Shown here: positions 1 to 7,543 of the stretch, in pieces
Numbering within the stretch: the first letter of the stretch is position 1
How the letters are laid out: each line of letters opens with the position of its first letter
Source of the DNA: CAZEAC01 sp964510065
GTDB taxonomy: Bacteria; Bdellovibrionota_C; UBA2361; CAIXSY01
Assembly: GCA_964510065.1 (NCBI GenBank)
Contig: CAZEAC010000105.1
Location: forward strand, 1 to 15,668
Direction of reading: 5' to 3'
DNA length: 15,668 bases
The notes under the pieces: generated by a model
The model's database searches: none
What the model was told of the DNA's origin: nothing
Seen by the model: the letters and a program-made list of their open reading frames with translations, nothing else
Made by a program: the position numbers and the translations under genes

Positions 1-2
1 AG

Positions 3-776
3 ATCCGCGGCACAGAAGGTGCGGTGATGACTCGTGCGCAGTCGGCAAAAATAGGGCAGCTTGTAGACGAAGAATTTCCCGCCCTGCAGAGAAGATTTGA
101 ACTCTTGGCGCTTGCTAAGGCGGAGAGGCTGCTTGGTAATCGGCTGATAGTTGGCAGTGACTACCGGGAAAGGATCGGGCTTAATCTTGGCGAGCATGGT
201 CCCCTTCCGGCGAATATTATAGAGATTCTTGAGAAACCCTGTCCGGTAGTGGGAGCGGGGAGGAGAGTATACGAGACGCACCTGTTAGTCTGGGTACCAG
301 AGAAGCTTACGATGAAGATGTTAAGTGCGGCGGTTGCCGGCCGGGTGGGCGCAGTGCTTTGTAGTGACTGGTTCATTACCGACGCAAGCGGCTATGGAGA
401 TAAGGCTTGGGACCGCGGGCGCTGGATTCTTATTCCGGATCAGTGTCCGCCAAAGACGCTTGGAAAGAAATGGAAAGTCTCGAGCTCTGTGCTTAAAGCA
501 GACTATTCGATGTATGAGCAGGCTGATGCACTGGGCTTTGCGGCAGCGCTGATTATGCATGAAAGGAAGACTGCAGCAGCGAGTGGGGCTCAGCAGGGTA
601 CGCGGCTCTATGCCGACCAGTGGGGCTGGTGTACCGACCGACCGTGGGGCGCCGCCGGCGCCGCGTTGTCCATTGGCGCTTTCTATGATACCGGCCTCCG
701 CGTCGCCCGTGGCAGGCCCGGCTACGATAATCCGTCGCTCGGGTGCGCCGCGTGCTGGAACTTCGGTACTCGGTAA
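3..776 (+). CDS. DGR-type variable protein, copy 1 (5'-partial)
   Basis: I see a close paralogue of the gene at 910-1761. The frame is open to the left edge: codons from position 3 read IRGTEGAVM, exactly as in copy 2, so the in-frame GTG (24) and ATG (27) are internal and the true start lies outside the window. Most residues match copy 2 until codons at 651-740, where the two differ at 21 of 30 residues; from 741 they are identical to beyond the stop. The constant part holds a RLIVGSDYRERIGLNLG segment, a YETHLLVWVP strand and an ILIPDQCPPKTLGKKW motif. A W-G-W-C scaffold precedes the variable stretch and LGCAACWNFGTR ends the protein. A variable stretch near the C-terminus with an aromatic, Cys-rich frame is typical of proteins diversified by retroelements, often ligand-binding C-type-lectin-like folds. 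That fold and a binding role are inference. No signal peptide is visible in the part present. Confidence 0.8.
   Translation: MRGTEGAVMTRAQSAKIGQLVDEEFPALQRRFELLALAKAERLLGNRLIVGSDYRERIGLNLGEHGPLPANIIEILEKPCPVVGAGRRVYETHLLVWVPEKLTMKMLSAAVAGRVGAVLCSDWFITDASGYGDKAWDRGRWILIPDQCPPKTLGKKWKVSSSVLKADYSMYEQADALGFAAALIMHERKTAAASGAQQGTRLYADQWGWCTDRPWGAAGAALSIGAFYDTGLRVARGRPGYDNPSLGCAACWNFGTR
651..740 (+). other. hypervariable region of copy 1 (DGR VR-like)
   Basis: Thirty codons encode the stretch from Ala after WG to Leu before GCAAC. Compared with 1636-1725, 21 codons change the amino acid; in 12 of those the third base is unchanged and only bases 1 and 2 differ (for example cgc/tgc, gcc/tgc, cgt/gtt, ggc/gac, gat/ctt). 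This is what random replacement of template adenines in AAC/AAT codons would give. Five other codons differ silently, so ordinary divergence contributes too. The template repeat is not in the window, so this is a pattern call. Confidence 0.55.
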
Positions 777-780
777 TTGG
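741..780 (+). repeat. invariant tail of copy 1 (IMH-like)
   Basis: These 40 nt, spanning the last 11 codons, the stop and four bases beyond, are identical base for base to 1726-1765, with no silent change, although both flanks differ. In DGRs the 3' end of the variable region carries an initiation-of-mutagenic-homing sequence that must match the template and stays constant. The assignment is by analogy of position and conservation. Weaker similarity (TTGGTAC-like segments) continues for about 25 nt past the stop in both copies. Confidence 0.5.
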
Positions 781-909
781 ATACTTGGTACCTTGAAACT
801 AGTGACCTCGCGTTGCAGAAAAAAGAAAGGAAATCCAGGCCCAAGCACACTATATCTCGGCCCGGCCATAACACCCGCATAGCGTGAAGTATTTTAGCAA
901 CTGCCCTAA

Positions 910-1761
910 ATGAATCAGCAAGAGTTGGAAAGAGCCCGAAGAGAGCTTAGCGAGTTAGGGCGCAAGGCGCGTGGGCTGAAGGAGAAGATCCGCGGCACAG
1001 AAGGTGCGGTGATGACTCGTGCGCAGTCGGCAAAAATAGGTGAGCTTGTAGACGAAGAATTTCCTGCCTTGCAGAGAAAATTTGGATTCCTCGCGCTCAG
1101 TCAGGCAAAGAAGCTTCTGGGTGACCGGCTGATAGTCGGCAGTGACTACCGGGAAAGGATCGGGCTTAATCTTGGCGAGCATGGTCCCCTGCCACCAAAT
1201 ATTATTGAGATTCTCAATGAACCCTGCCCAGTATCGGGAGAGGGGAAGAGAGTATACGAGACGCACCTGTTAGCCTGGGTACCAGGAAGACTTACGCTGA
1301 CGAAGTTAAGTGTGGCGGTTGGTGGCATGCCGGGGAATGTGCTTTGGAGTGACTGGTTCATTAGCGAGGCAAGTGGTCTTGGGGCCAAGAGCGCCGGCCG
1401 AGGGAGCTGGCTTCTTATCCCGGAGCGATGTCCGCCAAAGACGCTTGGAAAAAATTGGGAAGACTCCCGGTCTGTGCTCAAGGCAGACTATCCGATGTAT
1501 GAGCAGGCTGATGCACTGGGCTTTGCTGCGGCGTTGACTATGTACGAAAGGAAGACGGCGGCTGCGAGTGGAACTAGGCAGGGTACGCGAATTTACCCCA
1601 GCCAGTGGGGCTGGTGTGCTGATCGACCGTGGGGCGCCACAGGAGGCGGTTTATACGTTGGCTTCTTCTCTGCGGATGGATTCTGCATTTGCGTTGACAA
1701 TTTGGCCAATCTTAATCCATTGCTTGGGTGCGCCGCGTGCTGGAACTTCGGTACTCGGTAA
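910..1761 (+). CDS. DGR-type variable protein, copy 2 (complete)
   Basis: This is the complete, 283-residue paralogue of the partial gene on its left. Residues 1-30 are a charged, heptad-like helix (MNQQELERARRELSEL...), suggesting a coiled coil or helical oligomerisation segment. Residues about 35-230 are the constant body shared with copy 1. Residues 243-272 are hypervariable relative to copy 1. The last 11 residues, GCAACWNFGTR, are constant. I see no transmembrane segment or signal peptide, so it is probably cytosolic or exported by another route. The ATG at 910 has no clear Shine-Dalgarno. The conserved RTG/KTAAASGxxxGTRxY segment before the variable part resembles what I recall of short DGR target proteins from uncultivated bacteria, but I cannot name a family. 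Ligand recognition is inference. Confidence 0.82.
   Translation: MNQQELERARRELSELGRKARGLKEKIRGTEGAVMTRAQSAKIGELVDEEFPALQRKFGFLALSQAKKLLGDRLIVGSDYRERIGLNLGEHGPLPPNIIEILNEPCPVSGEGKRVYETHLLAWVPGRLTLTKLSVAVGGMPGNVLWSDWFISEASGLGAKSAGRGSWLLIPERCPPKTLGKNWEDSRSVLKADYPMYEQADALGFAAALTMYERKTAAASGTRQGTRIYPSQWGWCADRPWGATGGGLYVGFFSADGFCICVDNLANLNPLLGCAACWNFGTR
1636..1725 (+). other. hypervariable region of copy 2 (DGR VR-like)
   Basis: Counterpart of 651-740. It encodes residues 243-272 (ending ...FCICVDNLANLNPLL). The codons keep several AAT/GAC/GCC/TGC forms compatible with an adenine-rich template of AAY codons. It is bounded on the left by the shared CGACCGTGGGGCGCC and on the right by the 40-nt invariant tail. 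Confidence 0.55.
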
Positions 1762-1765
1762 TTGG
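1726..1765 (+). repeat. invariant tail of copy 2 (IMH-like)
   Basis: Perfect 40-nt match to 741-780, running through the stop codon into the 3' flank. See that entry for the interpretation. Confidence 0.5.
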
Positions 1766-1818
1766 CGACGTGGTACTTTAAAATAGCTAATATCCACAGC
1801 AAATTAAGGCCTTGGCCC

Positions 1819-1889
1819 GTAATTCCTCATTAACCCCGGGTGGCCCGTGAACGTGCAATACCAACTACCCGGATTTAATGAGTAATTAC
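1819..1889. repeat. inverted pair of a 23-bp dispersed repeat
   Basis: The arm at 1819-1841 contains CTCATTAACCCCGGGT; the arm at 1867-1889 is its imperfect reverse complement (read on the minus strand, CTCATTAAATCCGGGT). The arms can form a long stem with a 25-nt loop. Related single copies lie at 8167-8189 and 9444-9466, each next to a larger hairpin. The pair sits between the variable gene (stop at 1761) and the MoxR gene (start 1942) and could act as a transcript end or boundary. There is no U-tract, so a classic intrinsic terminator is unlikely. Confidence 0.65.
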
Positions 1890-1941
1890 CATAGCCTCAA
1901 AGTCACTCCGCATGCCGCTTACGCCATAACTACCTCTGACT

Positions 1942-3849
1942 ATGAGAACCAAGAATGTCTCGCCATCCGATCCAACATTAAACGAGGCAATTGAGCGTGC
2001 CGCATTTCACAAACTATCGAGCTCGACGAGTTCAAAGGGTGCTACGCCAAAAACAAAAGCATCTTCAGGTCTAAGTGCACTTTTAGAACAGTTCGACCAG
2101 CCGGTCGCAGCTGATCCAACACTTGTTGCCGTTGCGAGAAAGTACCAGGCTCAAGTTGATGCATTAGCAAAAACAATTCAGAGAAATTTCGCCGGCATTA
2201 TCGCGATTAAGAAAACTGCCGATGAGAGCGTCGCAAAATATACCACCCTGATTAAAGAGCTCGATGCACATGTTCGAGAAGAGCAGCGTGCGCCGACCGT
2301 GGCTGAAATCCGCGCGAGAGCGTTTCTTTGCTCCGAGCGCGAGCGAATTGCAGCCGAGTTTCAACAAAGGACAGGTCAGGAGCGTGATTTTTTTTATGCG
2401 GTGCACCGTGAAGTGTTAAAGGCCTTTGGACAGCAGCTTCAAACCGGAAGAATCGCCGAGGTGCCCTACGTAACTTCACAGCTTGATAAGATTACGGCAC
2501 TTCTTGAGCGCGGTGAGACTGTTTTTCTTCACGGTGATACCGGTGCGGGTAAAACAGAAGTGGCAAAGATAGCCGCACGGGTTTTCTCTGGAAAAGAGCC
2601 GCTGGTAGTGCGTGGCTACCCGGGAATGGCACAGGAAGAGATCTTCGGTCATCTGACACTGAGCGCGAAAGGGTTGGAGCGTGCGGCTGAGGTAGTTGGA
2701 CAGATTGAACGTGAAATTGCGCACTGGGAGAAGGAAAATAAGGGCGCGAGTAAGAAGAAGCGCACTGAGGCTTGTGAGCTCATTACCAAGAAGCTGCTTC
2801 AAGAGAGCCGAGTCACCGTCGTTGACTATGTGTTAGGTGCGCAGTATCGCGCGATGAAAGAGGGCCGAGTTATAATTTTTGATGAAGCGAATGCCATACC
2901 TGCAGCACTTAGGCGAAAGCTTAATGACCTTAAAACAAAAAAAGTTGGTGAATTAGTCACCGTTCAGGAAGATAGCGGTATGCAGTTTGTAGTGGCCAAG
3001 GGCTACGGCGAAATAGAGACCGCTAATCTGGGTGTGCGCTATGGTGAAAGGAAAGATGGCGGTCGATTTAGCTACACCCCGGATGAACTCGATAGACGGC
3101 AGGGCTATATCGAATATGATTATTTGCCGCAGGCAGTAAAAGGAGGCTTCCGCGAGGTTGCTTCAGCAAAAGATAAGCAGGTATTTATGATCGCGGTCGC
3201 AGCGCTTCTTGATCATCAGGGAAATATTGTTGCTCCTAAGGGCGTGCTTGAAAAGCTCTGGACTCTCTCGCAGTATGCCGCGCTTACGCAGCAGGCATTT
3301 GCCGGAACCATTGGAGCGGAGCATGAATTCGTCCAGGGCGGTACCAAAGTTCGAGTCGCAACAGATACGCTCATTTCACCACGTGGCTTGCAGAGTATTC
3401 TAAACGCATGGCGCGCGGAAGGGTATCAGTACGAACTTGATTTCTATATCGCAAGCAACCTACTTCCGCGAACGACCGATAGTACCAAGCGAGCCTACCT
3501 CTATCAGTTGGGACAAAGCTGCGGCCTTTTTGCTAATGCTGCGGGATGGCCTACCCTCAATACGGGAGTCTCCGGCGGAAAGGTACCGCAATTTAAAATC
3601 GATCCGCCGAAGAACTCGTCGGCAGATATAACAATGACTCCAATGCCGGAGGTAGTCGAAGCTATCTGGGGCGCGGCACCCGCGCGAAGTGATTGGAGTG
3701 CCGTACGTAAAGCTGAAGTAGATCAAGTAAGGGAGGAGGAGCGTCTTGCTCGGATGAGAGCACTTGACCAACTCCTCGCAAATATTGGCGAACTTGAGAA
3801 GCGGCTTGCCGAGGAAGATGCGCCTTCAGGGGCGAGCTCAAGAACATAG
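1942..3849 (+). CDS. MoxR-type AAA+ ATPase
   Basis: A 635-residue protein whose centre is an AAA+ ATPase of the MoxR kind. The Walker A motif GDTGAGKT is at residues 198-205, the Walker B motif VIIFDEAN at 310-317 (D314, E315), a sensor-1 Asn is probably N362, and an LDRR stretch near 382-386 is in the sensor-2/arginine region. About 105 residues separate Walker A and B, with a charged, Lys-rich insert (about 250-290), longer than in small MoxR proteins. Residues about 60-160 and 590-630 are helical and charged, probably coiled coil. MoxR ATPases act as chaperone-like remodellers with VWA-domain partners that coordinate a metal. The next gene, 9 bp downstream, is such a partner, so the two very likely work together and are cotranscribed. 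There is no obvious Shine-Dalgarno before the ATG. The substrate is unknown. Confidence 0.85.
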   Translation: MRTKNVSPSDPTLNEAIERAAFHKLSSSTSSKGATPKTKASSGLSALLEQFDQPVAADPTLVAVARKYQAQVDALAKTIQRNFAGIIAIKKTADESVAKYTTLIKELDAHVREEQRAPTVAEIRARAFLCSERERIAAEFQQRTGQERDFFYAVHREVLKAFGQQLQTGRIAEVPYVTSQLDKITALLERGETVFLHGDTGAGKTEVAKIAARVFSGKEPLVVRGYPGMAQEEIFGHLTLSAKGLERAAEVVGQIEREIAHWEKENKGASKKKRTEACELITKKLLQESRVTVVDYVLGAQYRAMKEGRVIIFDEANAIPAALRRKLNDLKTKKVGELVTVQEDSGMQFVVAKGYGEIETANLGVRYGERKDGGRFSYTPDELDRRQGYIEYDYLPQAVKGGFREVASAKDKQVFMIAVAALLDHQGNIVAPKGVLEKLWTLSQYAALTQQAFAGTIGAEHEFVQGGTKVRVATDTLISPRGLQSILNAWRAEGYQYELDFYIASNLLPRTTDSTKRAYLYQLGQSCGLFANAAGWPTLNTGVSGGKVPQFKIDPPKNSSADITMTPMPEVVEAIWGAAPARSDWSAVRKAEVDQVREEERLARMRALDQLLANIGELEKRLAEEDAPSGASSRT

Positions 3850-3858
3850 GCACTCTTT

Positions 3859-5658
3859 ATGGCTGCCCTTGCTCCGGCTCATGATCTCGTACATTCACTT
3901 GAGCAGTCTGTTCTCAGCCGACGTCAGGTCTACGAAACTCATGCTCGCGATGCCGGATTTGGTATCCGTTTTGGGGATAAGACCTGTTTTGATCATACAA
4001 GTAAAGAGCTGGTGATTGGAGTACGCGATCTAGTTGAAAGTGGCGTCCGCACACTCGAAGGGATTGATTTTGCAGTGCTGCACGAGATTAAGCACTACCT
4101 TGATCTACGCCGCGAGCCGCGAGCATACGAGAAACTAATCGGGAAAGGAGAGCGAGCGGATGGATTAGGCGCACTCTACTTTAGGCTTTACAACTGTACT
4201 GAAGATATCGGTGTAAATGAAAGAAATCGCCACGATTCGGCGCTCTTTAGAGCGGCGAACTTGCTGGGGTACTCGGATCTAGTGACGTCACTTTATCGTA
4301 CTGTCTTATTTAAGGAGCGAAACTTTGATACGAAGTCTCCTGGAACCGGACATCCCGAGCGTGCGCTCTCTCAGCAGTATGCGGATTATCTGCTTAATCT
4401 TGGCATGCATGCAGCAGATGATATCGTCGTTGCTCCAGAAGTTAAAGCAATGGTGGAGAGGCCAATAGATGTCTATGGCCGAATGATGAGCGCCGCGCAG
4501 TTTATTGATAGCTATCTTCGTCCACGCCCAGCAACCGAAGCGAGATCGCCGGCTAACTCACTCGCTACCCGATTGCAGATGGTTGAGAGCTTTATCGAAC
4601 CACGCTTTGAAGAGCTGCTTGCGCTCGATCGGCAGAGGCTAGGTGAGGAGAAGTTGAAAGCGCTTGGCGCGGCTGCGCAGTACGGTGCGCCTAGGGGGTC
4701 GTCGATTAAGGATCTGCGCGAGGCGCTAAATATAATTCTTAAAGAGGTAGCGGAAGGGCTTAAAACTCCGGCGCAAAGGTCACGTGATCTTTTGCGTAGT
4801 CAGCAGGAACAGAGCGCCGATAAGCCAGGATTTAGCCCCACGGAAAAACAGTACTTTGTCACCCGTCTTGAGCGGCTCGAACCCTATAGTGGTGCCCTTC
4901 GTGATTTCTGGATGAGCATACCGCAGGCATCGATAGAGATTGATTACCGTTATGAGGGCATTTTCCCGCAGGGGCTTCGGCCTAATATTCATAGGGTAAT
5001 TGCAAATTTCCCGCAGCTTGACCGCGGCGAAAGTAATCTGCTGCTGATGGAGCAGCTGGTTGAAAAGCAGACTGAACAGCGCGCTCCGAAACTTGTACGG
5101 GTACGGCTTGTGGTTGATGCTTCGGAGTCAATGAGGAGCTCTATGGGTACGGTCGCTGATCTGGGGTTGGTTCTTGCCAATTCCGCCCGTGCTGCCAATG
5201 CACAGGCGCAGATTCAAGATAGCGACTTTCGTTGCGCGGGCCAGGTAGTAACGTTTGGGGCTGGAGCGCGGGAAATTATGCCCCTTCGCACGGATATGAC
5301 CCTCGCTGATGTCATGCGCAGCTATAAATCTTTTTTTGTCTACGAGAACAATACTAATGATCATTTGGCATTACAGCTGCTCCTAAATCAGCTCGATCCG
5401 GAGGATGTGGTGCGACGAAAGGAGGGAGAGCTTGTCGATATCGTGATCGAAGTTACCGACGGCAAGACGTCGAAACCCAGGAAAACCAAGTCAGCCATCG
5501 ATAAGCTTGAGCAAAATGGACTGCTGGTACGCGCGATCAGTATTGGCAAGTTCGAGGAATTTGAGCAGATCTGGGGTGCACGGGGTAGATCACTTGAGAG
5601 CGTTCAGCAGCTTCTTCCTGTGGTGCGGGAGCTTTTAGATGAGCTGTTTCCGAAGTGA
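3859..5658 (+). CDS. HExxH putative metallopeptidase + VWA domain protein
   Basis: A 599-residue protein, partner of the preceding MoxR ATPase. The N-terminal region holds a zinc-protease-like HEIKH motif (H75, E76, H79), followed by NCTEDIGVNER around residues 112-122, where E115/D116 could supply a third ligand. The C-terminal region is a VWA domain: MIDAS D420-A-S422-E-S424, a NNTND segment (T499) fitting the MIDAS threonine, and VTDG with D534. The two parts are joined by a long helical, charged middle. The order putative metallopeptidase then VWA-like recalls the DUF2201/COG3864 family, which is found beside MoxR ATPases, but this protein is longer and I assign only similarity of architecture. 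The closely packed ATG after the MoxR stop shows an operon. It has no membrane segment and is probably cytosolic. Whether the HExxH site is catalytic is not shown by the sequence. Confidence 0.78.
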   Translation: MAALAPAHDLVHSLEQSVLSRRQVYETHARDAGFGIRFGDKTCFDHTSKELVIGVRDLVESGVRTLEGIDFAVLHEIKHYLDLRREPRAYEKLIGKGERADGLGALYFRLYNCTEDIGVNERNRHDSALFRAANLLGYSDLVTSLYRTVLFKERNFDTKSPGTGHPERALSQQYADYLLNLGMHAADDIVVAPEVKAMVERPIDVYGRMMSAAQFIDSYLRPRPATEARSPANSLATRLQMVESFIEPRFEELLALDRQRLGEEKLKALGAAAQYGAPRGSSIKDLREALNIILKEVAEGLKTPAQRSRDLLRSQQEQSADKPGFSPTEKQYFVTRLERLEPYSGALRDFWMSIPQASIEIDYRYEGIFPQGLRPNIHRVIANFPQLDRGESNLLLMEQLVEKQTEQRAPKLVRVRLVVDASESMRSSMGTVADLGLVLANSARAANAQAQIQDSDFRCAGQVVTFGAGAREIMPLRTDMTLADVMRSYKSFFVYENNTNDHLALQLLLNQLDPEDVVRRKEGELVDIVIEVTDGKTSKPRKTKSAIDKLEQNGLLVRAISIGKFEEFEQIWGARGRSLESVQQLLPVVRELLDELFPK

Positions 5659-5756
5659 GTATCTTGGTCTCTGGGGCTATCTCAATCGCCTGTAGCCTTC
5701 CAAATATAACGCCACCAATTCTCTATTCGGCCAAGGCAAAGGTCGATATCCTGCCT

Positions 5757-6284
5757 ATGAAGCTAACCGCACTAGTAGTTTTTCTTAGTCTGCTCTCTCT
5801 GACACACTCGGCCCACGCAGAAGGCATCCGAATAAAAAGTATTGCGCTTAGTGACTCAGAATTAAGTGCTGATGTTGAAAGTATCGACACTGTCCAAAAC
5901 TCCGATTGTGATCCGAACACTGCCGGGAACCAAGAGGAACCGTTTGGCGGAACTAAGTTTCGGCTCGCGGTGCAGAATAACTATCTTGAAAATGTAAGTA
6001 TTGAAAAGTATCAGTTTCGTGTCGCGGGACTTTATCGTTCGCGGCGCTACTCACCAATATCACTTGGCGACATTGAACCCTCGAAAATAAATGAGTCAAT
6101 TGAAGGTTACTTTGCGCTTGCCGTGGGAAGTGCAAAACGCTTTGTGGGAGCAAATTCTGATGTCCCATCCACCTCAGTGGTACGAAGGATTACCATTATC
6201 ATTTACGCGCGGAGTTCATCGGGAAGGCGTTATTCCACCCGGGCGCGTATTTCTCGAGCTTTTGGCGACGAAGATAACTGCTAA
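5757..6284 (+). CDS. secreted hypothetical protein
   Basis: I choose the ATG at 5757 because it opens a textbook Sec signal peptide: MKLT, a hydrophobic core of Leu/Val/Phe, then THSAHA with cleavage before EGIRIKS. The longer frame from the GTG at 5655, overlapping the VWA stop, places about 34 residues of unconvincing sequence before it. The precursor is 175 residues and the mature part about 154, rich in Ser and beta-prone stretches (ITIIIYARSSSGRRYSTRARI). Two cysteines, one early in the mature part (NSDCD) and one as the last residue (EDNC), could form a disulfide, fitting a periplasmic or exported location. I do not recognise a family. It lies 98 bp after the VWA gene on the same strand. 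Confidence 0.65.
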   Translation: MKLTALVVFLSLLSLTHSAHAEGIRIKSIALSDSELSADVESIDTVQNSDCDPNTAGNQEEPFGGTKFRLAVQNNYLENVSIEKYQFRVAGLYRSRRYSPISLGDIEPSKINESIEGYFALAVGSAKRFVGANSDVPSTSVVRRITIIIYARSSSGRRYSTRARISRAFGDEDNC

Positions 6285-6318
6285 CAGCCACGCTCACCAA
6301 ATTCCTTCCCGGATAGAC

Positions 6319-6331
6319 GGCGATTGTCGCC
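6319..6331 (+). other. small hairpin before the AI-2E family gene
   Basis: GGCGA-TTG-TCGCC forms a perfect 5-bp stem with a 3-nt loop, 12 bp before the ATG at 6344. It could fold in the leader and affect translation, but it is short and could be chance. Confidence 0.25.
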
Positions 6332-6343
6332 AACCTAGCTCCT

Positions 6344-7543
6344 ATGGCATACTCGTCGATACTGATGAGTATTGAAGATTCTGAAAAGCTCGCGCTCCCG
6401 CCTCCCTGGAATATGGTCTTTACCTTTCTTACCCGGGTGTTTGTATGGGGGCTAATATTCGCTATTCTCTACATACTACGTTCGTTTTTTCTGCTGATCT
6501 TTCTGACTTTTGTGTTTGCCTATGTGCAGGCGCATACAGTGGCACGCCTCAAACCGCGAATTCAGAGCCGGCCGTTACGTGTGGTCTTAGTTGGGTTGCT
6601 GCTGCTTGGAGTTATAGTTGGTGTTGGAAGCTTCTTGGTCCCGCGAATTAAGACTCAGGCCGAGCTTTTCTCCCAAAAATACGGCACCCATTTGCAGGCA
6701 ATTGACACCGAGCTGGTGCGTCTCAGTATTGATTACCCTCTTGTCGATCGAGTACTCCCTAGCATTGATGCGATCAAGGAGCGCTACGATCCGAAAGGCG
6801 GCATTCGTAACTGGGATTTACGAACATCGCCCGCGGCGACGACGCTCCAAGCATTCCTCGGTGTTGGTGAAAACACCGAAGAGAAGCCAGATATTCGTGA
6901 AACGATCACCAAGCTTCGAAATTTCGGAGCAACTATTCTTGCGGTGAGTTCAGCGTTTTTGCTCTCACTTCTCTTTTCGTTTTTGATTGTGCTTGATCTT
7001 CCTGCGCTCAGTCGAAGCGTGGTCAGTCTTAGCGACTCGAAGCTTCGGTTTATCTATCTCGAAGTGGCTGGCAGCATTACCAATTTTGCAAATGTACTGG
7101 GTCGGGCGCTTGAAGCTCAACTGCTTATTGCACTAGTAAATACGCTTTTGACCTTGGCAGGACTTTATCTCTTGGGAATTAGTGAAAATGCGGCGTTTCT
7201 TTCTACGGTGGTGTTTTTGTGTAGTTTTATTCCGGTTGCCGGAGTGTTTATCAGTTCGATTCCAATCTGTCTTCTTGCGCTTCAGGCAGGCGGGCTTTAT
7301 TTGGTTGTTGGCTCCATTATCATGATTACAGTGATCCATCTCATCGAAGCGTACGTGCTCAATCCGCGAATTTACGGCCATCACTTGCGCATGAATCCGG
7401 TACTAGTTTTGATAATTCTCACGATTGCCGGGAAGCTTTTTCATGTGTGGGGATTAGTACTTGGGCTTCCCGTGTGTAACTATTTCTTCTCGCATGCGAT
7501 CCGCGAACGTTCGGCGCAGCGAAGGAGGGGATCGCGTGCGTAG
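6344..7543 (+). CDS. AI-2E family (PF01594-type) membrane protein
   Basis: A 399-residue protein with the layout of the AI-2E/UPF0118 family: two adjacent hydrophobic helices at about 25-62, one at 78-99, a soluble segment of about 90 residues, a helix at 194-218, then helices at roughly 254-280, 282-305, 306-332 and 350-383. The family signature is clear in residues 332-353 (HLIEAYVLNPRIYGHHLRMN), the conserved loop ending in Pro. Members are inner-membrane transporters or channels; the founder was proposed to export autoinducer 2, others act in sodium/proton exchange, so the substrate here cannot be told. The start is at ATG 6344 or, seven codons later, ATG 6365; neither has a Shine-Dalgarno. 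The 3' end overlaps the next gene by 8 bp. Confidence 0.88.
   Translation: MAYSSILMSIEDSEKLALPPPWNMVFTFLTRVFVWGLIFAILYILRSFFLLIFLTFVFAYVQAHTVARLKPRIQSRPLRVVLVGLLLLGVIVGVGSFLVPRIKTQAELFSQKYGTHLQAIDTELVRLSIDYPLVDRVLPSIDAIKERYDPKGGIRNWDLRTSPAATTLQAFLGVGENTEEKPDIRETITKLRNFGATILAVSSAFLLSLLFSFLIVLDLPALSRSVVSLSDSKLRFIYLEVAGSITNFANVLGRALEAQLLIALVNTLLTLAGLYLLGISENAAFLSTVVFLCSFIPVAGVFISSIPICLLALQAGGLYLVVGSIIMITVIHLIEAYVLNPRIYGHHLRMNPVLVLIILTIAGKLFHVWGLVLGLPVCNYFFSHAIRERSAQRRRGSRA
7522..7528 (+). promoter_or_regulatory. strong ribosome binding site for the lipoprotein
   Basis: AAGGAGG lies seven bases before the GTG at 7536, inside the end of the AI-2E gene. It decides the start codon and places the two genes in one mRNA with coupled translation. 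Confidence 0.75.

Noticed and set aside
321..869. Long minus-strand frame (182 residues) over the first variable gene
   Set aside because: It is antisense to a gene whose frame is confirmed by its paralogue, and it has no recognisable protein features.
1819..1889. Insertion sequence with terminal inverted repeats
   Set aside because: Only 25 bp lie between the arms and no transposase is present anywhere in the window.
1..1941. DGR reverse transcriptase or template repeat within the window
   Set aside because: No frame shows reverse-transcriptase motifs, and I found no adenine-rich near-copy of the variable regions by eye.
5655..5756. GTG start overlapping the VWA stop for the secreted protein
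   Set aside because: The added 34 residues do not look like a natural N-terminus, while the ATG at 5757 opens a standard signal peptide.
7461..7535. Upstream start for the lipoprotein
   Set aside because: It lies inside the AI-2E gene; the GTG at 7536 has AAGGAGG and a compact lipobox signal peptide.
6344..7543. Calling this protein an autoinducer-2 exporter
   Set aside because: The family name is historical; members have different substrates and nothing here points to AI-2.
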